The notes beneath the pieces are model-generated. The model ran no database searches. It had not been told where the DNA came from and was given only the letters and a program-made list of their open reading frames with translations. A program made the translations under genes and the position numbers. From the NCBI RefSeq assembly GCF_914767665.1, contig NC_059503.1, positions 21,204,001 through 21,268,000 on the forward strand: DNA of 64,000 nt. Direction: 5' to 3'. Origin of the DNA: Harmonia axyridis. Its lineage: Eukaryota; Arthropoda; Insecta; Coleoptera; Coccinellidae. How positions within the stretch are numbered: the first letter of the stretch is position 1; each line of letters starts with the position of its first letter. Below are positions 13,401-26,907 of this stretch, piece by piece.

Positions 13401-16400
13401 TAAAATTTTGTAATATTTGTGATTTTACTCACAGAAAACCATTTTACTTGGTTTTCTCCATTTTTTTTGAATATTCATTAGTCCCTCATATGTATGTTTA
13501 TGTATATGTAAACTTTGATGATGAATATATTATTATTATTATTAACACTATCGATGGAAAGAAAATTAATAATGAAAACCGCTTACGTCAATTCAAACTA
13601 CTGATTTAATATCAGTACACTAAATCGTTACTTCCAAAGTTAAAATTTTAATAGAACAATCATTAAAACCTGAACCTAGTTACCTGAATCAAAACTCAAT
13701 ACGTAGAATGTACCATCTATTCAAGCTATACCATATGCCAGGAATATAATATTCACTCGAACTGAACCAAATATCAGAATGTACCATCCACCAGAACTGT
13801 ACCAGAAATTGACCACCATATACCAGAAAATCATGTACTAATAGAACTGTACTATATACCAGACACTAGAATTCTCAAATCCAACCAGGTGCTAGAATTG
13901 TCCAATTTAACCAGGCACTAGAACCCATTCAGTTGTTGTTCAAAGGAAAGAATCTTCTTGCTATTCTTCGTGTAAGTCCAACAGTTATTCGAACTCTCAG
14001 ATCTTCAGGGTAAATTCAATACAAGAAATGGTCCTTGAGGGAGAAAATTTTCATAATCATGTATAAAATGTATTTCCCAGAAATATTCCAAACACCATAA
14101 ACTGAACTGGGATTTATTCAAATTGGAGATATAATCGCCTATTACAAGGATGATGAAGATCATATATTCTCCATTTTAGTTCAATTTTTTTCCAACAGCT
14201 TTCAATCTCAAAATTATCTAAAATCACCGATAACCTCGTTTTGACAATTTACCGGTAGTTTCATTCCTAACCACAGAGTATACCAGAACTTTCCATACAG
14301 AAGAAAAATAATAACAAGAAATCCAAAAATTATAAAATATTTCCCAATGGCAATGACATTTGATCTTATTTATCCAGAAATAGGTGTTATAATAAATTCA
14401 AATTTGAAATACTCCAAGCTGAAATAACAGCCAATGTCCAGAGGGCGCATTACCAATCGAAACATCAGTTGTTATTAATTCTAACCGTTACAGTTTCTTT
14501 ACTTGGTGATGTATACTACAATGTACCGACCTTGTTATTGCTGTCTATTCGTTATCTTCTTTGAAAGGGAAGTTTGATACTAGACATGAATCTGTGATAT
14601 CGATATCTATGGATGGTTTGTAGTCTGTTGGGCTTGGTGTTGGGGTAACTGATCGCGTTGAATCGGTATGAGATAGGTAGACATGATTCTGCAATGACTG
14701 AGATGACATTGAATCCGGTGAAACCTCATTCATTTGGTTTTGTGGTGGACCAGATAACGTTGGATGACATGGTTGGTTAATTCGATTTAGTGGCGAATGA
14801 AATATTGAACATAAAGGAGATTGATGTATTTGATTATGATGAGGTAGCATCATTCTATCTGTCATACATGCTCGGAGTACCATGTAATGCATATCATTCA
14901 TTAGAATATCTCTTGTATTTAGGTTTTTGATTGTCCTCAATTTGCTAGCAATTAATTTTCCAAACATTTCATATTCATCGTTTTTACTATCTTTCAAATG
15001 CTCAAACCCCTCTTTCATTTGCCTATTCGCATGTAAAATTTCAGGTATATCAATTCTTTTTAGCATATTTGTTGGCATAGAATTTCGTTGAGGTGTTTGT
15101 TGCTCTTCAGGAACTGTAGTCGCTTCATCTTCACACTCTTCCATTATATCTCTGTTCTGAAATAAAGAAAATCTCTTTGAGGTGCCTGGCAATGAACAAA
15201 AATGCATGCAAAAACAAACCGATTTCTTCAATATCTATGCTCGGAAGTAAACATGAACTGAATCTTACAACTATATCATACATTCAGTATTGTTCTTATA
15301 CATTTAGTTGATAAGAAATATCGCTTCATATATACAGGGTGTATCAGTTTTAACCGAATTGCACGCCACTGGTGTTCCCCCATAATCGAAAATATCTTCA
15401 TAAAATGGCCCTTAGGGAGTAGGGTAGGCATGCAAAATTTCGTTTGAATCCAAGCTTTTTTATGGAAGCTATTGCATAAAAATGATTTTTTTTTTAACTT
15501 CAACACCCTGTATCTCTATTAAGGATCGAGATAGAGGTATATAATGTATATTTTTCCGAATCAGGACAACGAGGAGAATATCCCATTAAATTTTTAACGA
15601 TTAAAACTGATACACCCTGTATTATCTAAAATGTACTGAGAAAATCAATTGCACCCGAATTAGATCAAATCTCTGATGTAGAAATGTCTTGCATATTAGA
15701 TGCCATATGATTTATTAAGGAACATTAAACAAGAAATGAATTTTACAACTATATCATACATTCAATATTGTTCATATATGGTTTTAATTGAGAATTTTGT
15801 TATACATATAAATAAAATAAGATTCTGGTAATAGTCCATAGGTGGAGTAGATAAAATTCTGTGACAATACTTAGTTGAAATTATATATGTAAATGTATAA
15901 AAGCAATTTCCTCATGAAGAATTTCAATTCCTGTAACCAGAATCATAGATATAAATGGTCCAACATGAAGAGGATTATAGAAATGCAGAATTGTCACCTT
16001 CGGGTACTCCAAACTAGATTTCATTGTATTAGGGATGAAGCAAATTTTTTAGGGACGGTATTATAAAGAAGCCTCAACTACCAAAATTATTATATATTAT
16101 AAACGTCAAACCATTGGCCCAGCTGGTGGAAAGAGAGGTTTTGCCTGGAAACGACTGCTGAGGGCATTGACCGTTGAGGAAGATGATATAACATTACCTT
16201 CTATGTTTATTGTGCATGTATGGATGACTTCTAGAAATTAGAAATGAACAAAACAATGAACAAGACCATTGTTTTGAGTGTGAAAATGAAATTTCTTTTC
16301 AATGCTAGTGTTTATTTGGTGTTCAATATTGATCATATTCGTTTTTTGAAACATGTCATCACAAAATAGATATCCCAAGTGTTCTTGGGATGATAATAGT

Positions 16401-19400
16401 GAAAAAACTTCAAAATTTACTGACAAAGTAGTAGCGAAAGTGATAATGATTATGCTTGATAAAGAATTGTGAGAGCACCAAGAAATGCACTGACAAATAC
16501 TTCACATGGAATGGTTAAGAAAATGCATGGTTATATCAATATGACAATTGATTTACGTACAGTCCATTCAGGAATTATTGACATCGAAGTAGGCCATGAA
16601 CGTCTAGTCGCGGCTTTATTTCTGGTTACAAAAATATCACTAAAAATTGCTATGGTTCATCATAGAAATGACCAGTTTAAATTATTTTCATCATTTTTGT
16701 ATCCGAAAGATCCTGAATTTTCGAAATTACGATTATTACGAAGGGACGCATACAGTCATGATTTCATAAATTGAAATTCAGATTATATAACGTAAAAATA
16801 TAGTGAAATGCTATCTCATTTCAAGGAAATTCAATGAAGAGATATCTATTCATTTAAGAGTCGCTCATGAAAGATCCCATTGAAGATCATTAAAATAGGC
16901 ATATTCCTTTTCGCCAAAGGCTCTACAAAAATTGTTGCATTACTGATGGACACTGGATACCAACCTGCTTGCAAAATTCTTATTAAATCACTCTTATGGA
17001 TCATTTTAACTGTGGTGTCTAAACTGGTAAAGAAAACAGAAAAAACTGGTTGATAAATTTAAATAGTGTAGCTTAGTGAATGGAAGAGCCGTATCATAAT
17101 AAGACAGAAATAAAATTCAAAGAATCCATTTAGTATATGAAAAATTTTGACATCACAGTTGTACTGTAACTTTCAAAATTGGAACCAATTTATCAGCCGA
17201 TGTGTAAATTACTTTCTAAAGTCACTATTTATTGAAACTGTTCATGACATGAATGATTGATTAAACTTGTATGAAAAATATAGGTACTATTTGTACTAGA
17301 GTTTTCTGTTTTTTATTGAAATGCTTGTATACTAGTTTCTATTAAATTACATAAATTATTTTGCCCATAACAGCTTTAACTCACTCACTAAAAGCATTTT
17401 TGCATGAAATTATTTTTAATTTGTGAATTTTAAAATTTTATTGCATTCTATTATTATCTTCAAGGGGGTAAGAGATGAAGAAATTCTTGAAGTTACTCTT
17501 CTGAATATATTTTTCAATTAAATACTCAGTAAAAATTCTATAAAGCAATTGGAATTTATTAGATTTTTGGATTACTCATTGAAGAACAAAACACAGATAT
17601 AACAATACTTAATTTCAATATAGAATATAAATAAGCTATAGATGCAATGCCAAGACTTTGTTTAGCAATCCAATCATAAAATAATTCTCTCTTCATAGAT
17701 TTATATAATCCTCATGATCACCACTGTCAAAACAAAACATCCAGGTAAAAATCCAAATATCCAGCATTCAAAATAGTGCTCCTTCTACTTTTACCCTTGA
17801 ATATACTTGAAAAACATTTTGTTTTCTTTCTAGAGTCCACTGTTGAATAATGCTGGCATTTTCAAATAACCAAGTTTCCTCCAGATAAATGAATTTCACA
17901 TTTTGTTGCAAATATTCTCTGTATTCACCATAAAATCGTACTAAACTTATTATATTTTTCTGTTTATCAATAAGAATTTTCCTTTTATTAACTGTTTTGA
18001 ACTTGTAACCAATTACGTTTATGTAATGTTGTCTTTGATTATCCAGATGCTTTTTGGTCAATTTTCATCCAGGCTGATATATTGGTTGCTTTTGGCTCGG
18101 GTTTTGGTAACAATCAAATCATTCAATGATTCTTTGAAGGTGAAATCGTATTGCACAGGTTTTCTTCCACTAATAATCCAGGTTGTAATGACTTGCCTTC
18201 TTCTTTTTTCAAACAGTACTGTGAGAAATACTCAAATAAACTAAATAACTAAATAAACTTTTAAGTTTCAAAATTTCTTCAATCAAAACCAATAACACAA
18301 ACATACTGAAATCTAACCTCTTGTCAATGACATTTCCAATGCCAACCCGAAATCTGCAATTCAAAATGTTACTGAATGAGCCAGTACCAACTTAATTTCG
18401 ATTTTCCATAGCCACCCGGGATGTCAATAATTCCTGAATGGACTGTATATAATTTTCTCTAATTCTGTGGTTATTCCGTTCATTCTTCCACATCTTGTAG
18501 AACAAAATCGTGCGAGAATATATCAGAAACGCACAGTTTTCATGGTTATATTTTATTATTCTATGTTGGTTCTCTGAACTTTCCGCCACGGCTTTATCTG
18601 TCAATTCATCAATTTGCCTTAAAGAAATCAGTTCTGCCAACCAACATTTTTCAATACAAAAATCACTAAATTATATTTATGGAAATATTTCATTAATTTC
18701 AATGAAAATGCAATGAATTAGAGAAAATAATGTATAATACTCGTACAGAAGGCTCATTCTACCACTCGTTCATTCCAAAACTCGCCACTTCGTGGCTCGT
18801 TTTTGAATTTTGAACTCGTGGAAGAATATCAATGCCTTCTGCACTTGTATTATAAATAACTATTCCAAACTAAATGTAATTATGGATCTTTCGTAAATTA
18901 AACAGAGCGCTTGTTAGCAGAAGTGAAGGTTTTCTTTGCTTAGTTCTTTCCTTCATAAGCCCTTTGAACTAAGAGACTAAAATATTGAAATAAATTTTCT
19001 GAAATAAATGTTTTTTTTCAAAATGTTTATTGAAAACTAGGAACTCCGAATTGAATGGTATATATCATCATCACTCACCCCTCAACGTCCACTGCTTGAC
19101 TGAATAATAATGAATATATAAATACTATTTACAACCTGGCAACTTAGCTGCCAATTTGACGTCTTTCGAGTGTCCCAAGGTCATATACCTATTTTGAATT
19201 TCTACAAGGTCATATTCCAATTATGACACATGATTATAATACGAGAACCTAAAATTTCATTTACCTCTAAAATCATTTTGTTCAATTCCTTCTTCTTCTT
19301 CTCCAATTTACTAATCTCTTTGCTAATTGATTCCTTGATTCTCAATGCATGCAGCTCTTTTTCCATTTTCATCTTCATTTTATGGGTTTCCATATTCCTA

Positions 19401-22400
19401 CGAAGTTCCTCTAGCAGAAGTTTTTTTTTTATTTCGTGAAGTTCTTTCTTCTCTTTACTTTTATTGCTTCGGAGATCCTTTCTTCTGGGTATCTTGAGAG
19501 TGTGGTTTCTGCAATCTTTAACTAAATATAAATTAATTTTATACTATTCTTGATACAATAGCTGATTCCAATGTAGTCTCTTACTTTTTTTATTACTTGA
19601 TACACTTGCAGGTGTTGAGGATGGTTCTGTAGTTTCTTCTGAGGTGCAGGTAACTTCTTCAGTTAGTGCAGTAGGATCCACAACAACAGGGTAAAAGGTA
19701 TCGTTGACTAAAAAATCAAAAACGATTCAGGTTGATGAACAGCAAATAATCAAATCTTTTTATACCTGAATCGAAATGGCAATTTTTTGCTGAAGAGAAA
19801 CGCTCTTCTTTTGAATCTGCAAGTACTAAAAGTTTCTCATAACCTTTATCAATAGTCCTGAATTCAACTTCATCGCTGTCACTCTTACATGATGGTAAAT
19901 CATCCACTGACATTGAAATGATTTTGTATACTTTGTCGTAAAGTTGTTCAGTCGATTTTCTCAATATAATTTTATCACCACCTGCCTGTAACAGGTTCTG
20001 TTTTAACTTGGCTCTATGTCTACGAACATCTTTCTTCAAATTATCGTATTTACATCTTAATTGTTCCCATGTTCGAGGATCAGTAGTTGATGCGTTATAA
20101 ACTTCTGCAATATGAATCCAAGCGGCGATCTGAAATGATATTTGGGTTGAACAATCACAATAATTCATAAAATGACAAAAATGTTATTTTCATGATGTGT
20201 ACCAATATTTACCTTATCTTTCCATGTTGCGCTATCTGTTTTTTTGCACTCTATCACATGTTTGAAATGGTTTATAATATCTATTAACTTGTGGCAATCT
20301 GTTTCTAAGAATATAACTCGTTTGGCCATTTGGAAAACTTATCCGCTGATAACTCAAAAAATAAAATCAACTTGCACTACAAACTACAATAAATATTAAA
20401 TTTTAGGTTATAGACATTGAGGTTATATGGTTATAAACTAAATTGAATGAGGCATTCCATGCCTCAAAAAAAACATCTCTACTCCATAGTATTGAATGAA
20501 CTCCAAAACTTTTTGATAACTTCAATACATAGGCACATTAATTTGTCGTATTTTCTCCTGATGTCAAAAAATAACACATTTAATTAATGTTGTGTCCATT
20601 GTATAATTGTAATCAAGTTATATATAGGGTCATAGTATAAGGTATTCCTTATACTATGATAGGGTATCCCATTCAATAAGACATTAATTATTGTCTTAGG
20701 GATATAGAGGAGATTTTGTGTTTTTTTTAAATGGGACAGCCTATGTATAACTTGATTACAATTATACAATGGACATAAAATTAATAAAATCTTGAAATAA
20801 ATGACAAATAATTATATATAAGTTGTTGCATCAAAAAAATGAAGTCTAAAAATTCAATATCTTTGAAACGTATGATATTTTTGAGAACCCGATAACGCGA
20901 TGCTTTTCTACATATCAACAGCTAAAACCTATTGTGAAAAATATAGGTCGCATTCAAAAATCACCAACACTCCTTCATATCTCTAAAACGGTGATTGATT
21001 TCAATGATCTGTCATCAGTGTTATATAAACCATCATAAAAATTACTGAAAAAAACGTTTTGGAATTTTGGGATATATCGAACAGGAATATATAGCGAAAT
21101 ATTTCGAAACAGTCATTTTTCAGAAACGCCCTGTAACTCGAGGACGAATCAAGATATCTATTATCTGCTTTATGATATTTTATTATTTCGAAAGAAGGTC
21201 GGGGTCCTTGAAGATTTTTTCAAGAAAAAATCTTATAGTTCTCGAGGTGCTCCCAGTGAGCATCGAATTTGGGACAACCTATTCTTCTGACGTTTAATGA
21301 GGAGTTAGAAGAAGCAGCGGTAGCTATGTCCCGACAGAAAATATTCGGTGCACGAAACCTTTCGGAATATGGGGAAAATGTGGTGAATTCCATACACTTC
21401 TCAAATTACAGCCGACACTCGATAACTCGAACCTCGTTAACTAGAAATCATCGATAACTCGAATTATTTTCAATCCCCTTGAAAAAATCTGTCTGTCGAA
21501 AAAATCACCATGTATAACTCAAAATTCTTTGACGATTATATTTTACCACATTTAGCTCTATAAGTCGAAGATCCAAAAAAATGACCTTAGTATATAACTC
21601 GAAGTATGTAGTTAAAATAAATAAATAAATCTTTTGTTTAATGTTTTTTACCCCGATTGTCCTAGGACTCTGTAATGCCTCTCAGAGGATTTTTGCTGGA
21701 CTCATTTCAGATTTTCCTTAGATTTTGCCTCCATAAAGTTATTCCGCAGTCCTTAAATTCTGATGTAGGATCCTAAATTCTGGCTTCAGCAAAATTCTCG
21801 GTTTCATATATCTATCAACCATTCATTATTATCTATAGTATGATAGAAAATATTATTTCAGGGAGCTATATGGCCAGCCGCCCATATGATAGCTGTCACA
21901 TGGATCAAACCAAAAAATGTGAGTGCTTTCGTCTGCCTTTATTCAGGTAAATAAAAAAATGCATTTCACATTTGATGTGGTAATATGGTGGATGCGCTAG
22001 GCAACTCTGAATAACCTCTAAGCTTACATCAGAATATAAATATACATATAATAAAAATTTCATTACGGATTAACCATGTAGGCAATAATTGATAATGATA
22101 GATAGGTATTTATGTTGGTAGAACTATATCTAAAGACAGTGAAAAAAATATTCAAGAAATAAACATAATAACAAATAATTTGACATTGCGTTACGAACAG
22201 AATAGAACAGAAACACTTAGGTACAACTACTATTATTATTACCTACTACAATCTACAAGTTATTTGATGCATTACCAAATTTTTTTCCTGAAATATTTCA
22301 TGATTCACGTAATGTTTTAATTCTTTCAGCTGTCAATTTGGGATACGCAATTGTTGGCATTCTTGGAACTATTCTAGTTCATTCATTTGGAAGAGATTGG

Positions 22401-25400
22401 TTGAGCTACGTTATCTCAGGATTGGCTTTTTTCTGGTATTTTTTCTGGTGGAGGTTTGTCGAAGAATCCCTACAGTACAATCATCCAAAGAGAGATGTGA
22501 GTAATTTTGATGAATATTCAATATTCAACCAGGGATTGGCGCTAGCAATTTTGGCGCCTGAAGCAAAGAATTTTTTAGCGCCCCTGCTGAAAAAGTATCA
22601 ATCAAACCCCTCCCTCCCCAACAAAAAACATCACCTGCTTCGATGATGTCTTGTAATCGTGCTTAAAAATTTTTTAATTCTAGTGAATAAAGAACATTGA
22701 AATATTTTGATATATAAAATATCGGTTTTTTTTTTAAATTTTTGAATGAAATACAACAGCAAAACTGAACTGAACAAATACATATAGGTACATATGTCAA
22801 AAAAAGACCTAAATAAAACAAAAAATCCCAAAAAAACATTAAGTTTATGTATACTAAAGCATAAAAATATAAAACAAAATATCCATTGCATAAAAAAAGT
22901 AGGAACGGTAAAAAAATCATTTTACCTACAAAAAATTCATAATAATAATACTTTTTCGGCAACCGTCCGGGAAGTGCTCACTTCCCGGACGCTTTTTCTC
23001 TGAGAAAGTAGCATTTCCCGGCCTAGTCCGGAAAGTACGTACTTCCCGGACTAGTCCGGAAAAGAATCATAGAATCCATAGCAACCGAGATAACGGCTGA
23101 CAGTTCATATGAAATTAGTTGTCAAAAATTTGCAAGTTTTTTATCGCAATCGCAATAAAATATGGAAAGCAGCAGCGATAGTGTTATTTCACATGGTTGC
23201 CGAAAAAATATTGTACGCAACACGCCCGAAAATGGTTTTTTTGGACTCACAGACTTCCAGGACTCGCTTACGCTCGTCCTGGAACTTTGTCTATTCGTCC
23301 AAAAAAACCCTATTTTCCGGACTTGTTACGTAAATTACTATTACGTGCCTGCTTTTGGAGAAAAGTCAGATCGAATAAAACGAAATGTGTGTCTATTTAC
23401 CTTATGTCTTTTTACGCTGTAGGTATCTTTGATTTATTACGTAAGTAATCAAGGGCGAATAAATGGGAGAGGGGGTACTGGGGGTAATTACCCCAATATT
23501 ATTTTCACTCGAACTCGAATAAATATTAAATATGAGGTTATAGACATTGAGGCATATTAATCAGTTTTTTTTTCTTTTTATTTCAGTGTTCGGACTAGGA
23601 AATCTAAAAGAAAAATATTACAATTGTCTGAGCAGTGTAGCCAACGAAAATAAATTGGCCAAAACCGATGATTGTACAAATGACACCAAAAATATCTCCA
23701 GCCTCGTTTCAACTGTCGGTTGAATCTCAATTAGCGGTTGGGCGACTTTCAGTCAACCGTTCTTTTATAATACCGGCTCTAAGATGCAATCCCCTTTATT
23801 TGCAGGCAGCATCAATGCATTCGAATGAATTTCGATAATTCACCAATCCACCAAATTTTGCCTTGCAGCGTCCAGGGCCCCCGCAAGGGACATCAACGCC
23901 CGCGTGCGGAACATATTTTGGCGCCCCTTAAAGGGGGGAGGTGGAGAAAAGTACTACTGCATAATCAGAATTTTTTTTTTTTTTTGAAGTTTTGTTGAGA
24001 ATTTAGTGTAGAATGGTTGAAAATCTATCAGCAACCTTCATTGCCTTAAGAACTTTATGGTGTTATTTGTAACATAATACATTTCAAATGTGTTTCAAAA
24101 CTTAAGCTGTATTCTTCTATAAATTATTCATAAAGGCATAAAAATTTAATTATGATCAATCCAGAAATTGAATGGATGTTTTTCTAGATTTAGCTGCTGC
24201 AAATTCTTTTATATTATCAATCAATCAATTTTATCGAGTATCTCTTGCTCTATATCTAAGATTGCCAATCCAGAATATCTTTCTTAAGACATGGTAGACT
24301 TCAAATAGTTTTTAAAAATTTTTAATTCAGTGAATGATCTCTCACCAGAAGCAACAGACACAGGACACAGGTAAAGTGAGAAGGATTCTTGAGACAATAC
24401 TAAGATTCGGTGGAGAAGAAGTTAGATTATTTTCAAAAATATATTGTAGAATTTCAAGAGGATTTTCGCTTCAGATAATGAAAACAATCTTAGGGCTTTT
24501 ATCTCGTTGATTAAATCATTTTCTTTCACGTCAATCTCTTTTTGTCCTGTCATCAGTTAGCTTTTGTAGAAGAGCATGACAGCATTTCAATGTCATTTAA
24601 TTTAAGAATATCACAACTAAAACAAAAAACGTTAACGTTATCTACTATTTAAGGAACTTAGTGTTTGATCAATTATTTTCTAAAAGAAATTTATTTTAAA
24701 AGCGATTTTTGGATCTTCCGTCTGTTCATAATCGAACAATTTTGGTTTATACTTTCGTCTTACAGTATATAATGGAGAAAAATCTTGATTTATCTCAAGA
24801 ACAGCCGCTAGTTTTCCAGCTCCCGCAAGTTTTTCCTCGAGAACATTATCATCCCTATAATTTTTGAAATGATCAACTAAATTCTTCAAATGGTTTTGGC
24901 ACACTTTAATGTCAATCGCTACACTTTGCATCATGTTGTTAACAATATTAATCTGGAATGAAAAATCATAAGAAATTATGATACTTCAAATAAATTTAAA
25001 AGAATAAATATTTAATAAAAGAGAACTTGCTTTATGTCTAGTTTTTATGTTAAAAGTATCATTTTCTACTATTTCTAAAAGACTATCACATATTTGAATA
25101 AAATAAACTTTAGCATCAATTCTACTTGACCATCTAGTATCACTCAGGGGTTTTAGACGTAACTGAGGATCATGCTTTTTTATAACATTCCAATCTCTTT
25201 GTGGATGAAGAGAAATATATATATATATAAAATTCTTTTACAATATCAAAAGAGTCCACTGTTTTATTTGAAACCTTAGCAGCATCATTTTCAGTTAAAT
25301 TTAAGCTGTGTGCAGCACATAGCGCAAAAAATGCCCTAGGATTAGCATCGACTATGCGTTTTTGTAAACCAATATCTGGCTATTTCATGCCGATTGCGAC

Positions 25401-26271
25401 GTTCGGAAACTTGTATAAATTGCAAGAAAGAAGTTTGGAAAAAAAAATTGTTGAAAAATTTGAAAGAATCTTTTTCGAAAACCTTTGGTCCATCGGTTCT
25501 TCATGCGGTCTATAAGAGGTTTTGGCGCCCTTTTAGAGTGGCGCCCGCGTGCGGTGCACGCGTTGCACGCGCCTTTGCGGGGGCCCTGGCAGCGTCATTA
25601 CCGCATCTATTTGAATGCAATATCATTCGAATGTATTTCGAATTATTTGCCAATAAGGTGGAGTTTCAAAAATTATATAGAGGAATATCCTAGGCTGCAT
25701 GCGAAACAGTGCCTTGAGACTTCAAAACGATTGGTCATTTGAATAGCTGACATTTTGTATTCGAATGCAAGGAATTAATTCAATAATCGAAAACTGCATC
25801 GAACTATTGAGTTCGGCTTAGAAATACAGGGTTCTAACCACTCAGCCAAATTTGAATTTATATTTAATTATCTCTAAGCAGAAAACTCATTTCAGTCAAC
25901 TTCATAGTGAAATTTCAAAGAAAGTCTTATAATGAATATTCTTTAACTCTTGTAGGAACATCGTAATCTACCTTGGAGAAGACTACTCATGTCAAAACCT
26001 GCATGGTCTTGTGGTATCGCAGTCATAGGCAGTCAATGGGCTGATGCCACTTTGATGTTGGGAGTTACCAAATATTTGAAATTAGTGTATGGGTTTTCTA
26101 CTGGATATGTGAGTTTCTTCAACCATGTATACAGGGTGTTTCATTGGGAAACGAAAAAAGGACACCGGGGTGATTCTCAATATAGCACATTCCTTATCTA
26201 TGTTACAGAGATGCAGGGGATTTTATGAGTTTAACTCAGTGACGGCTCGTGCCCTCGAGATGTGGGTCGGC

Positions 26272-26367
<96 letters not shown>

Positions 26368-26585
26368 CTCCAGATAACAGTCGTACTATAAATATCGTGA
26401 ATCTTTAAGGGAATTCGACTGATAAGAAGGATTTCAGTTTTACTCTTTATTCATACCAAGCTTTCGGAACTGGTTAGTTAGGAACTGGTTAGTTAGGAAG
26501 GAACTAACCAGTTCCGAAAGCTTGGTATGAATAAAGAGTAAAACTGAAATCCTTCTTATCAGTCGAATTCCCTTAAAGATTCACG

Positions 26586-26641
<56 letters not shown>

Positions 26642-26673
26642 TATATATATATACTATATATATACTATATATA

Positions 26674-26707
<34 letters not shown>

Positions 26708-26870
26708 TACTTGAGATGGATCTCCCCCATAACACCATTGCATGGATGCAGAAGGCCGTAATTTTGGGAACGGTCAACATAATACGGCAAGTACTTTTTC
26801 CTCATTAACAGATGGGATGGCTCTTGGCAGCGATGCCCGGGTCATCTGACTGATCCACATTGCGTGTGAA

Positions 26871-26907
<37 letters not shown>

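Noticed and set aside
15276..15506. Minus-strand 76-codon frame
   Set aside because: Lies almost wholly within the 285-bp MITE.
16469..16774. 101-codon plus-strand ORF considered as a gene
   Set aside because: No start context, splice partner or recognisable domain; kept only as a note in the surrounding stretch.
22631..22962. Overlapping minus-strand hydrophobic ORFs (86 and 99 codons)
   Set aside because: Phe/Tyr/Leu-rich composition is what A/T-rich intron sequence yields; no motif and no splice support.
26125..26391. 88-codon open frame ending in repeated Ile-Tyr
   Set aside because: It runs through the TIR end and the (TA)n microsatellite; not a gene.
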